Assembly (NCBI GenBank): GCA_910584695.1
Contig: CAJUBR010000038.1
Coordinates: 1-25,184, forward strand
Reading direction: 5' to 3'
From: an uncultured Lachnospiraceae bacterium
GTDB lineage: Bacteria; Bacillota; Clostridia; Lachnospirales; Lachnospiraceae
Length of the DNA stretch: 25,184 bases
Part shown: positions 7,546 to 14,977 of the stretch, piece after piece
Position numbering within the stretch: the first letter of the stretch is position 1
Layout of the letters: each line of letters begins with the position of its first letter
Made by a program: the position numbers and the translations under genes
The notes under the pieces: model-generated
Databases searched by the model: none
What the model was told of the DNA's origin: nothing
What the model saw: only the letters and a program-made list of their open reading frames with translations

Positions 7546-9786
7546 CTAGTACTCACAGGTTAGTTTATCAATCATATTCAACAGTTGTGGAGTATTAATC
7601 GGTTTTTCCATGTGTGCATTCATTCCGTTTTCCAGTGATATCTGTTTATCCTCATCAAAGGTATTGGCGGATAAGGCAATAATAGGGATACTGGATAAAG
7701 CAGGATCATCCAAATTGCGGATTGCACGTGCGGTGCGATATCCGTCCATAATCGGCATTTGGATATCCATAAGAATCAGGTCGTAGTAACCGGGTTTTAT
7801 CTGTTTGATTTTTTCAATGGCAATGCTGCCGTCTTTGGCGGTATCGACTAAAAATCCGGCATCTTTTAGCAATTCAACTTCTATTTCCAGATTGATTTCA
7901 TTATCCTCTACAATTAGGATTCTTTTTTGGGATGCTGCATGTTTTGAAATGTTTTTTGCCTGGCAGGGTTGGGAAGTCTGCTCGTTTTGCAGACGGAAAC
8001 GGAAGGTAACCATAAATTTGCTTCCTTTACCAACAACACTGTCGACATGGATAGTTCCGTCTAGCATTTCTACCAGATTTTTGGTAATGGTCAGACCAAG
8101 ACCTGTACCATGAATACCACTTAATGTAGTATTTTTTTCCCGTTCAAAAGGTTCAAACATATGGGCAAAAAAATCTTTGCCAATGCCGATTCCGTTATCT
8201 TCTACAATAAACTGATAGGAGGCATGTCCGTTGGAATCTTCATGTAGTTCAGTGACCATAATGGTAATGATACCGTCAGGATTGGTATATTTTATAGCAT
8301 TACTGGTAAGCCGGAATAGAATCTGGCTTAATTTTTGCCGGTCACAGTAGACGTTATAATGCTTTAGTTCAGAAACGTCAAGAGAAAGAGCAATATTTTT
8401 TAAAGATGCACGGGAAAGTGAACGCTGATGAACATCTTGTATAATATCAAGCAGATTGCTTTCGGTTTCCTCCACCTGGATTTTTCCAGATTCAATTCTC
8501 GATATCTCTAATACATCATTGAGTAAATGGAGCAGCTGTTCACTGGACGCCTCAATCATATCCAGATATCCAAGCACCTTTTTTTGACTGTCAATATGGT
8601 TTTTGGCGAGAGTAGTAAAACCCACAATCGCATTCATTGGTGTACGTATGTCATGGGACATATTAGAAAGAAATGTGTTTTTGGCATTGTTTGCTAAAGT
8701 TGCCTGCTCCAGAGCAGTTTCCAGTGTTTTTTTCTGTTCCATTTCATGTATGATTTCATCATCTACGCTTCGGTATCCCATAACAATCTGTGAGATATGT
8801 TCGCTGTTTCCCACATCTACCACATGCAGTTGAAGATATTTTGTTTTACCGTCCTTTATGATACGGTAATTAATATGAAAGGTTTCCGTACCGGATAACC
8901 TTTTACGAATATATTCCGGAGTGTTTGCCTTTAAAAAGATTTCACGGTCAAGGGGATGTACCCATTGATTAATGTATTCGGAGGAAAAACCGATAAATTC
9001 ACATGTCTGGATATCTTCTTTAAATTGGTACTCAATGCGGTTGCTAATCCGGTATGGCTGAATGCGGTTTTTATCCAAGTCAACATAAAAAATAGATTCG
9101 TAATTCAGGCTGAGTGCCTCAATTACTTCAAGCCGTCTGAGGTGTTCCTGATTCATGTTTTCTAATTCCTGATCGTATTCTTCAATTTGTTTTATTAATG
9201 TTTGTTCCGTTTTGATTTTATTAACCAGGATTTCTTCTTTTTCCTTTTGCTGTCTATGTTTTTTTTCGGTTGCATCTCCGACGAAGACATAGAAAACATC
9301 ACCGGCAGTATCACTGTGAATAAAATGACCATAGTCATCAATCCAGCGGATTTCCCCGCCTTTTTGGATAATCCGGTATTCTACATAGTCCAGGTTGTAC
9401 TGGTTTTGGGAAATCTGCTCTTTAATACTTTGTTCCACTTTCTCCAAATCATCCGGATGGACAATTCCTTTAAAAGAGTTTCCTGTCAGTTCTTTAAATT
9501 CTTTGAGGCTGTTACAGTTAAATATGCGGAGCAGTGCCTGATTAGCATAAATAAGTTCTTCCTTGTCATCTGCATGGTAAATGAAAAAGCCACCTGGTAT
9601 TTCATCAATAAATTTCCGGATAAAATATGCTGTTTGTATCTGGGAGATATCAAGAGGAGGAGCGGCATCGGTTCTTTGGTATGACTCCAACAGATCATGA
9701 AGCTCTGCGTTGCTTTTCTTAAAAATATCCGGTACAGATAATAAATATTCAATTAAGCTTTGATTCATTATAATTGGTTTACTCAA
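7546..9786 (-). CDS. Soluble PAS-PAS hybrid histidine kinase with C-terminal receiver
   Basis: This is a 746-aa cytoplasmic hybrid kinase without membrane segments. A PAS domain covers about 55-175 (VHPDDLEKVEQS, then a WIDDYGHF/FVGDATEKK PAS-C end). A coiled linker (175-225) and a second PAS-like region (about 226-345) follow. The H-box is FLSNMSHDIRTPMNAIVGF (H378), the N-box SNAIKYTN (about 495-502), G1 EDNGIGIG, F-box FEPFERE and G2 GTGLGLTI. A receiver domain follows from 622, with D674 in LILMDIQMP and K728 as the conserved lysine. No HPt domain is present, so phosphate presumably passes to another protein. The TTG at 9786 is chosen because GGGAGG lies 8 bases upstream; the ATG six codons later is too far from it. 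The 7412-7545 gap to the convergent permease gene shows no convincing terminator. Confidence 0.93.
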   Translation of the reverse strand: MSKPIIMNQSLIEYLLSVPDIFKKSNAELHDLLESYQRTDAAPPLDISQIQTAYFIRKFIDEIPGGFFIYHADDKEELIYANQALLRIFNCNSLKEFKELTGNSFKGIVHPDDLEKVEQSIKEQISQNQYNLDYVEYRIIQKGGEIRWIDDYGHFIHSDTAGDVFYVFVGDATEKKHRQQKEKEEILVNKIKTEQTLIKQIEEYDQELENMNQEHLRRLEVIEALSLNYESIFYVDLDKNRIQPYRISNRIEYQFKEDIQTCEFIGFSSEYINQWVHPLDREIFLKANTPEYIRKRLSGTETFHINYRIIKDGKTKYLQLHVVDVGNSEHISQIVMGYRSVDDEIIHEMEQKKTLETALEQATLANNAKNTFLSNMSHDIRTPMNAIVGFTTLAKNHIDSQKKVLGYLDMIEASSEQLLHLLNDVLEISRIESGKIQVEETESNLLDIIQDVHQRSLSRASLKNIALSLDVSELKHYNVYCDRQKLSQILFRLTSNAIKYTNPDGIITIMVTELHEDSNGHASYQFIVEDNGIGIGKDFFAHMFEPFEREKNTTLSGIHGTGLGLTITKNLVEMLDGTIHVDSVVGKGSKFMVTFRFRLQNEQTSQPCQAKNISKHAASQKRILIVEDNEINLEIEVELLKDAGFLVDTAKDGSIAIEKIKQIKPGYYDLILMDIQMPIMDGYRTARAIRNLDDPALSSIPIIALSANTFDEDKQISLENGMNAHMEKPINTPQLLNMIDKLTCEY

Positions 9787-9823
9787 AAATACATCCTCCC
9801 TGATTTAATATATTCCTGTTTAA

Positions 9824-9852
9824 ATCATAACATGTTTAGACCAATCTGTCAT
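9824..9852 (-). promoter_or_regulatory. Promoter of the hybrid kinase gene
   Basis: On the minus strand ATGACA (9852-9847) and TATGAT (9829-9824) are separated by 17 bases. The -35 box overlaps that of the divergent promoter at 9846-9874. The -10 region lies in AACATGTTATGAT, which also occurs at the aminotransferase promoter (12628-12640). Confidence 0.55.
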
Positions 9853-9874
9853 TATGCATCTGTATTTTTATAAT
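9846..9874 (+). promoter_or_regulatory. Divergent promoter of the 173-aa gene
   Basis: CTGTCA (9846-9851) and a perfect TATAAT (9869-9874) have a 17-base spacer. The -35 box overlaps that of the opposing kinase promoter, so the two promoters probably compete or share regulation. Confidence 0.5.
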
Positions 9875-9962
9875 GGCAGGAGCAAAGATAAAGAAAAATG
9901 CAGTTTATTCCGATAGATACGTTATAGGGTATAAATGGATCAAAGGATGGGAGGAATGGAGT

Positions 9963-10484
9963 ATGCAGATAGAAGATGCAAGGGAAAAACAGAGCATGAT
10001 TCACGCTGGGAAAACGTTGGCTATTTCAGATGAAGTACAGCAGGATAAAAATAAGATAATGTCAAAAGAAGATATACAAAATAGGAATGTAGTGACCGTT
10101 GATATTTCTAAGCAGGCATTGGAAATGTTTGAGAGGCAGTTACAGGCAGGCAAGGAGTCGGCTGACGCAGCGAAGAAGGCGGCTACAGATTATGCAAAGA
10201 TTATGGAAATTGCCAGACGAATTGCAAGAGGGGATAAGGTACCGGCCAAGGATGAGAAAAAGCTAATGGAATATAGTTCTGAATTGTACCAGATGGCAAA
10301 AATGTCGGCAATGATGAATGAAAGGAAGAAGCATAAAAAGCATAAGTCCTTATTTGAAGATGAGGAAGAAAATGATAAAAGAGAGAAACTGCGGGCATTG
10401 GAAAGTGATAGTTCCTCTACAGATTCTACAGATATAGAAGGCAGCACTGTCGAAACAGAGACTGGAGGGACGGAAGCTGAGTAG
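9963..10484 (+). CDS. Hypothetical cytoplasmic protein, helical with charged tail
   Basis: This 173-aa protein of unknown function starts at ATG 9963, with GGGAGG 8 bases upstream. A longer frame is open to 9873 but overlaps the promoter. The middle (about 47-125) is predicted mostly helical and carries DISKQALEMFERQLQ and KIMEIARRIARGDKVP. A Lys/His-rich patch (KKHKKHK, near 124-130) follows, then an acidic Ser/Thr-rich tail. It has no signal peptide or membrane segment. It reads like a conserved hypothetical of Lachnospiraceae, which is an impression only. It is divergent from the hybrid kinase and 19 bases upstream of a methyltransferase gene, with which it is probably co-transcribed. Confidence 0.75.
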   Translation: MQIEDAREKQSMIHAGKTLAISDEVQQDKNKIMSKEDIQNRNVVTVDISKQALEMFERQLQAGKESADAAKKAATDYAKIMEIARRIARGDKVPAKDEKKLMEYSSELYQMAKMSAMMNERKKHKKHKSLFEDEEENDKREKLRALESDSSSTDSTDIEGSTVETETGGTEAE

Positions 10485-10503
10485 AAAAGGAGAAGAGATA
10501 TAA

Positions 10504-11295
10504 GTGGATATTCGAAATCAAGATATTGATAAGGGAAAGGCATTTGACTGGGGGAGGACTTCAGAGGATTATGCGAAGTACCGCGATATTTATCCGGAAA
10601 TATTTTATAAAAAGATTGTGGAACGTGGATATTGTATAGAGGGACAGAAGGTTTTGGATTTAGGTACGGGAACAGGGGTGCTTCCAAGAAATATGTATCA
10701 TTATGGTGCTAGATGGACAGGAACGGATATTTCCGAAAACCAGATTGAGCAGGCAAAAAGATTGTCAGAGGAAGCGGGGATGGATATTGTATTCCGTGCG
10801 GTTTCGGCAGAAGATCTTGATTTTTCTGAAAATACATTTGATTTGATTACTGCCTGCCAGTGTTTCTGGTATTTTGACCATAAGAAAATCATGCCGGATC
10901 TGTCACGGATGTTAAAGCCGGATGGTCGGTTATTGGTTTTGTATATGGCATGGCTTCCTTTCGAAGATGATATTGCAGGAGCAAGTGAGGAGTTAATACT
11001 GAAATATAATCCGGTGTGGAGTGGTGCAGGAGAAACCAGAAAACCAATCCAGATACCTGACATAGTATATGATACTTTTGAGATGGTGGAACATGAAGAA
11101 TACGATATCATGGTTCCTTTTACCAGAGAATCATGGCACGGAAGAATGAAAGCATGCAGGGGTGTGGGAGCCTCTCTGTCCGAAGGAGAACTGGCTGACT
11201 GGGAGCGGGAACACAGGTGCCTGTTAGAAAAAATTGCACCAGATACCTTTCAGGTGTTGCATTATGCTGCAATGGCAGTATTAAAATTAAAGTGA
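10504..11295 (+). CDS. Class I SAM-dependent methyltransferase
   Basis: This 263-aa enzyme starts at GTG 10504, preceded by AAAGGAG about 11 bases upstream. Motif I is VLDLGTGTGVLPRNM (about 50-64), an acidic residue ends strand 2 (TGTDIS), motif II-like FDLITACQCFWYFD is near 112-125, and motif III-like LKPDGRLLVLYMAW is near 137-150. This matches UbiE/Methyltransf_11 type proteins. The substrate cannot be read from the sequence; the W/H-rich C-terminal half probably forms the specificity lid. It follows the unknown 173-aa gene closely and is ended by a terminator at 11368-11405. Confidence 0.88.
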   Translation: MDIRNQDIDKGKAFDWGRTSEDYAKYRDIYPEIFYKKIVERGYCIEGQKVLDLGTGTGVLPRNMYHYGARWTGTDISENQIEQAKRLSEEAGMDIVFRAVSAEDLDFSENTFDLITACQCFWYFDHKKIMPDLSRMLKPDGRLLVLYMAWLPFEDDIAGASEELILKYNPVWSGAGETRKPIQIPDIVYDTFEMVEHEEYDIMVPFTRESWHGRMKACRGVGASLSEGELADWEREHRCLLEKIAPDTFQVLHYAAMAVLKLK

Positions 11296-11309
11296 GAGTT
11301 TTTTTGGCG

Positions 11310-11350
11310 GCAGTCGCTAAAACCATGTAAGCATGATTTTGGCTCGCTGC
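11310..11350 (+). repeat. Long imperfect hairpin after the methyltransferase gene
   Basis: About 16 base pairs form around a TAAG loop (CATG 11324-11327 with CATG 11332-11335, AAAA with TTTT, then GCAG 11310-11313 with CTGC 11347-11350). A T-run precedes it rather than follows it, so it is not a canonical terminator for the plus strand. It may protect the 3' end of the mRNA. Confidence 0.4.
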
Positions 11351-11367
11351 TCGTGGAGATGAAGAAG

Positions 11368-11405
11368 CAGGCAGATATCTTTATAGGATAATTGTCTGTT
11401 TTTTT
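11368..11405 (+). terminator. Rho-independent terminator of the methyltransferase transcript
   Basis: An imperfect stem (CAGGCA 11368-11373 with TGTCTG 11393-11398, TATC 11376-11379 with GATA 11387-11390) has a 7-base loop and is followed by seven T (11399-11405). Confidence 0.65.
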
Positions 11406-11548
11406 GTAACGAATTGTAATTTGGATGGATATAAGAACGGGAAGGAGGAAATTTGATCCCTGGAACGGTATGATGGAAGCTGCAAGATTTCCATCTGGCT
11501 CTGACAGATTACAAAGCATTTGTATGATCAGTAGCTGTATTTATTGTA

Positions 11549-11577
11549 TTGCACTAAAGCTTACTGCGGTGTATTAT
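11549..11577 (+). promoter_or_regulatory. Promoter of the EamA permease gene
   Basis: TTGCAC (11549-11554) and TATTAT (11572-11577) are separated by 17 bases. Transcription would begin near 11584, giving a very short leader before the ATG at 11598. Confidence 0.55.
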
Positions 11578-11597
11578 GTGAAAGGATTTTGGAAATT

Positions 11598-12476
11598 ATG
11601 AAAAGAACGGCATCATTTTTTGTATTACTGGCGGGAATATTGTGGGGAACGATGGGTATTTATGTAAGAAAGCTGAATGCCTTGGGATTCACCACGATCG
11701 AGATTGTAGCGGTACGTTCTGTTGTTACCGCTGTCTTATTGTTATGCGTTTTGTTTTTTTATAATAAAGAAATGTTAAAAATACGCCTGAAGGATATCTG
11801 GTGTTTTGCGGGCACAGGAATCCTCAGTATTGTGTTCTTTAACTACTGCTATTTTAAGGCAATCACCATGACATCCTTATCAGTGGCGGCAGTATTGCTA
11901 TATACGGCTCCAGCAATTGTTATGGTATTGTCTGCTATTTTGTTTCATGAAAAACTAACCACAGTTAAAATGATATCACTGGCAGCGACCTTTGCAGGCT
12001 GCGTATTTGTGACCGGTCTGGCAGGCGGTGCGGAAGGCTTAAATGCGGCAGGCATCCTGACAGGTCTGGGGGCAGGGCTTGGTTATGCCTTGTATTCCAT
12101 TTTTAGCCGATATGCAATCCAGCAGGGATACCGCAGTCTTACCATTTCCTTTTATACCTTTGTATTTGCGTCGATTGGAGTACTTCCTTTAGCGGATATC
12201 AATATCATATATGATGCCGCTGAGAAAGATATTGGCATTGCAGGGTTTTATCTTGTATTTGCACTGGTAAGTACCGTAGTACCTTATATATTATATACTC
12301 TTGGACTAACAGGAATGGAAAACAGTAAAGCTTCCATTATTGCCTCTATAGAGCCGGTAACAGCCACGGTGTTGGGAATCATACTGTTTCACGAGAAAAT
12401 GACAATTCATAATGTTGTCGGTATTCTCTTGGTGTTGGGGGCTATTGTGATTTGTAATATTGATTTCCGCAAGTAA
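11598..12476 (+). CDS. EamA/DMT family transporter
   Basis: This 292-aa membrane protein has about ten hydrophobic segments in two repeated halves. Each half shows EamA features: an N-terminal LLAGILWGTMGIYVRKL and late segments ending in ILFHEKLTT and IILFHEKMTI, the paired E-K motifs of the drug/metabolite transporter superfamily. The longer frame from 11544 is rejected because the hydrophobic protein begins at MKRTASFF (ATG 11598). Members export amino acids, metabolites or drugs; the substrate is not visible. It precedes an aminotransferase regulator gene, so an amino-acid-related role is possible but unproven. No clear terminator lies in 12477-12560, where only a GGGT/ACCC stem without T-run is seen. 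Confidence 0.9.
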   Translation: MKRTASFFVLLAGILWGTMGIYVRKLNALGFTTIEIVAVRSVVTAVLLLCVLFFYNKEMLKIRLKDIWCFAGTGILSIVFFNYCYFKAITMTSLSVAAVLLYTAPAIVMVLSAILFHEKLTTVKMISLAATFAGCVFVTGLAGGAEGLNAAGILTGLGAGLGYALYSIFSRYAIQQGYRSLTISFYTFVFASIGVLPLADINIIYDAAEKDIGIAGFYLVFALVSTVVPYILYTLGLTGMENSKASIIASIEPVTATVLGIILFHEKMTIHNVVGILLVLGAIVICNIDFRK

Positions 12477-12570
12477 CAAGCCAAGTAGGCATGCTTGTAT
12501 GTACATTTGATGGCTGCCGCAAGGGTCAATAACCCCGCTGTAGGCAATGGAGTTGTCGCTTTTAACAAAA

Positions 12571-12661
12571 ATGAACTTTTCTGAAGTGTAAAATGAACTT
12601 TTGAATATATATTGAACTTTTTCGCAGAACATGTTATGATAACTTTTGAAAATGAACTTTT
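12571..12661 (+). repeat. Four phased ATGAACTTTT direct repeats (putative operator)
   Basis: ATGAACTTTT occurs at 12571-12580, 12593-12602 and 12652-12661, with TTGAACTTTT at 12612-12621; a weaker GATAACTTTT lies at 12638-12647. Start-to-start distances are 22, 19 and 40 bases, roughly two helical turns or a multiple. The third copy contains the -35 box of the promoter that drives the Xre-aminotransferase gene. This is the arrangement expected of an operator array, most likely for autoregulation by the downstream HTH protein. Confidence 0.7.
12612..12640 (+). promoter_or_regulatory. Promoter of the Xre-aminotransferase gene
   Basis: TTGAAC (12612-12617) and TATGAT (12635-12640) are separated by 17 bases. 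The promoter is embedded in the TGAACTTTT repeats, so protein binding there would block or recruit RNA polymerase. The leader to ATG 12754 is about 107 bases. Confidence 0.65.
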
Positions 12662-12753
12662 TGGCGAAAACAGATACAAAATTTTGAAGTGTATAAGTAA
12701 GTGCCGGATTTCGCAAATATCGGAAAGAGATTATAAGGGAGGGAAGACCATTT

Positions 12754-14277
12754 ATGAATCATAATATGTTTACGGAACGGTTGAATTTGGCTATGAATGA
12801 CCGAAAACTGAAGCAGGTGGATTTTCTGCGGGCCGCAAAAACAGCCGGCATTAAGCTGGGGAAGAGCCAGATGAGCCAGTATGTCAGTGGAAAAGCCATA
12901 CCCAGAAAAAATATCGCACTGTTTCTTTCACAGGTATTAGAAGTTGATGTGGAATGGTTATATGGAAATTCTGCCGGGACTGGCAAAGAAAAACAAAGAA
13001 CAGTAGAACAAAGAGCAGGGAAGTTGGCAGAATACCGGAATATAGAAGGAGGATCAGCAATGAAGGCAGTTAAAAAATCATCGAAATTAGATAATGTATT
13101 ATATGATGTAAGAGGTCCCGTTGTGGACGAGGCTACAAGAATGGAGGAAAGCGGCACGAATGTGCTGAAGCTTAATATTGGTAATCCTGCACCTTTTGGC
13201 TTTCGTACACCGGATGAAGTAATCTATGATATGCAGAGACAGTTGACGGACTGTGAGGGATATTCTGCGGCAAAAGGGCTTTTTTCAGCCAGAAAAGCGA
13301 TTATGCAGTATGCACAGATAAAAAAGATACCGAACCTTTCGGTGGAAGATATCTATACCGGTAATGGTGTCAGTGAGTTGATTAATCTCAGTATGTCAGC
13401 TCTGCTGGACGACAGAGATGAAGTGCTTGTTCCTGCACCGGATTATCCGCTATGGACGGCATGTGTTACCCTGGCAGGAGGAAAGGCAGTGCACTATGTT
13501 TGTGATGAGCAGGCAGAGTGGTATCCGGATATGGAAGATATCCGGAAAAAGATAACAGACCGGACAAAAGCAATTGTTGTCATTAATCCCAATAATCCCA
13601 CAGGAGCAGTATATTCGAAAGAGGTACTACAGGAGATTGTCGAAGTGGCAAGGGAGAATCAGCTGATTATTTTTTCCGATGAAATTTATGACCGGCTTGT
13701 AATGGACGAATATGAGCATATTTCCATTGCTTCTCTAGCACCGGATCTCTTTTGTGTGACTTTCAGCGGGTTGTCCAAATCCCATATGATAGCAGGCTAT
13801 CGAATCGGCTGGATGATATTAAGCGGTAATAAGAAAATGGCAAAGGATTATATAGAGGGTCTCAATATGCTTTCCAATATGCGGCTTTGTTCCAACGTGC
13901 CGGCACAGTCTATTGTACAGACTGCACTTGGAGGATATCAGAGTGTCAATAATTATATTATTCCCGGTGGCAGAATTTATGAACAAAGGGATTACATATA
14001 CAAAGCATTAAATGATATTCCGGGCATCAGTGCGGTAAAGCCGAAGGCTGCATTTTATATTTTCCCGAAGCTGGATGTTAAAAAGTTCAATATTCTGGAT
14101 GATGAGAGATTTGCACTGGATCTGTTGAAAGAGAAAAAGATATTGATTATTCATGGCGGCGGCTTTAACTGGGGTCAGCCGGATCATTTCCGTATCGTAT
14201 ATCTGCCCCGCATTGAGATACTTAAAGATGCAATGGAAAGTCTGGGAGATTTTCTTGGTGGATACCGGCAGGCATAA
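12754..14277 (+). CDS. Xre-type HTH fused to a class I aminotransferase (AlaT-like)
   Basis: This 507-aa protein joins an N-terminal Cro/C1-type HTH (about 5-70; helices around QVDFLRAAKTAG and KSQMSQYVSGKAIPRKNI) to a fold-type I, PLP-dependent aminotransferase (about 103-505). Visible aminotransferase residues are NPNNPTGAVY (near 278-287), SDEIYDRL (D309), the Schiff-base lysine in SGLSKSHMIAGYRIGW (K342) and the C-terminal substrate arginine in FRIVYLPR. The catalytic part resembles alanine aminotransferases that make alanine from pyruvate and glutamate. MocR/PdxR regulators have a GntR HTH with an aminotransferase domain; here the HTH is Xre type and the enzyme looks fully active. The start follows AGGGAGG. 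A second GGAGG-ATG lies exactly at the junction, so a free 405-aa enzyme (13060-14277) is likely made too. Confidence 0.9.
   Translation: MNHNMFTERLNLAMNDRKLKQVDFLRAAKTAGIKLGKSQMSQYVSGKAIPRKNIALFLSQVLEVDVEWLYGNSAGTGKEKQRTVEQRAGKLAEYRNIEGGSAMKAVKKSSKLDNVLYDVRGPVVDEATRMEESGTNVLKLNIGNPAPFGFRTPDEVIYDMQRQLTDCEGYSAAKGLFSARKAIMQYAQIKKIPNLSVEDIYTGNGVSELINLSMSALLDDRDEVLVPAPDYPLWTACVTLAGGKAVHYVCDEQAEWYPDMEDIRKKITDRTKAIVVINPNNPTGAVYSKEVLQEIVEVARENQLIIFSDEIYDRLVMDEYEHISIASLAPDLFCVTFSGLSKSHMIAGYRIGWMILSGNKKMAKDYIEGLNMLSNMRLCSNVPAQSIVQTALGGYQSVNNYIIPGGRIYEQRDYIYKALNDIPGISAVKPKAAFYIFPKLDVKKFNILDDERFALDLLKEKKILIIHGGGFNWGQPDHFRIVYLPRIEILKDAMESLGDFLGGYRQA
13044..13062 (+). promoter_or_regulatory. Internal ribosome binding site and ATG at the HTH/aminotransferase junction
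   Basis: AGAAGGAGG (13044-13052) lies 7 bases before an in-frame ATG at 13060-13062, codon 103 of the fusion. The site is stronger than that of most full gene starts in this window. Initiation here would give a 405-aa protein, the normal length of a stand-alone alanine-type aminotransferase. Confidence 0.7.
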
Positions 14278-14339
14278 AATGATCTGATGGGCGGTGTCAG
14301 AAAGGAAGCGGATATATGGATTCGTAGAGCTTGTTTAAG

Positions 14340-14377
14340 GGTTCATCTTGTTTTTGAATAAGATGAGCCTTTGTTTT
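14340..14377 (+). terminator. Rho-independent terminator of the aminotransferase transcript
   Basis: A 10-bp stem with one G-U pair (GGTTCATCTT 14340-14349, AAGATGAGCC 14360-14369) around a 10-base loop is followed by TTTGTTTT. Confidence 0.75.
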
Positions 14378-14442
14378 AATAGAGAACACCAGCGGTAGCA
14401 TTGCAGGTAAGTATTAATCTAATCTGAAAGCAAAGCATGTAG

Positions 14443-14495
14443 TTGACAAAACCAGTCTATCGTGGTAGACTAGATGCAGTCGATTGCAATAGACC
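14443..14495 (+). promoter_or_regulatory. Promoter with two BlaI-type operators
   Basis: A consensus TTGACA (14443-14448) and TAGACT (14466-14471) are separated by 17 bases. An inverted repeat, AGTCTA-6-TAGACT, covers the spacer and -10 box (14454-14471). A second, imperfect copy (AGTCGATTGCAATAGACC, 14478-14495) covers the start of transcription, 24 bases on. Repressor binding at either site would block the polymerase. This is the layout expected for autorepression by the BlaI/MecI-family protein encoded at 14605. Confidence 0.8.
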
Positions 14496-14528
14496 AGCGC
14501 AAAGTACCCTAAAAAGCAGGAATATACC

Positions 14529-14573
14529 GTACAATCAGGTGACGGACGTTCTCAAAAACAGAGTTTCGCAACT
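14529..14573 (+). repeat. Dispersed repeat, copy 1 (in the blaI-like leader)
   Basis: The sequence from GTACAA to AAAACAGAGTTTCGCAACT has a 17-base core (14555-14571) identical to the reverse complement of 25131-25147. The two copies also share GTACAA and GGT/CGG elements upstream of the core. It lies in the untranslated leader between the operators and the repressor gene. Confidence 0.55.
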
Positions 14574-14604
14574 GCATAATAGAGTGGTATGAACAAGGAA
14601 GGAA

Positions 14605-14967
14605 GTGAATAGCGTGGAAAAAATATTTGAGAGTGAATACCTTTTTCTGTGTCTTTTATGGGAAAAGGAACCGGTGACCAGCCCGGATCTGGTAAAGCTT
14701 TGTGAGAAACAATTCGGGTGGAAAAAATCAACTACTTATACGGTAATTAGAAAATTATCGGATAAGGGAATTATCAGAAATGAAAAAACGATTGTAGAGA
14801 CACTGGTCAGCAAGGAAGAGGTAGACTGGCAGGCGGGAGATGAGCTGCTGGAACGGACTGCAAAGGGAAATATCCCATCATTTCTGGCAACTTTTTTAAA
14901 GGACCGCCAGCTTACGAGAGAAGAGGCAGAGCACATCAAGAAAATGATTGATGAGAGCTGCCGGTAA
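14605..14967 (+). CDS. BlaI/MecI/CopY-family transcriptional repressor
   Basis: This 120-aa protein has a winged-helix DNA-binding domain in its N-terminal half (SEYLFLCLLWEKEPVTSPDL, then KKSTTYTVIRKLSDKGIIR as recognition helix and wing) and a C-terminal dimerisation part. In the BlaI family the repressor binds dyad operators and is inactivated by proteolysis triggered by a partner M56 membrane protease. That partner is encoded 10 bases downstream. Two matching operators lie in the promoter upstream. The start is ambiguous: GTG 14605 and GTG 14614 both have AAGGAAG-type sites at usable distance. Confidence 0.9.
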   Translation: MNSVEKIFESEYLFLCLLWEKEPVTSPDLVKLCEKQFGWKKSTTYTVIRKLSDKGIIRNEKTIVETLVSKEEVDWQAGDELLERTAKGNIPSFLATFLKDRQLTREEAEHIKKMIDESCR

Positions 14968-14977
14968 GGAGAAGGAT

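Noticed and set aside
11425..11601. 58-codon plus-strand ORF ending over the EamA start codon
   Set aside because: It has no ribosome binding site, spans the EamA promoter and shows no recognisable protein pattern. A GGAGG lies inside it (about 11443-11448) but leads only to a TTG with six codons.
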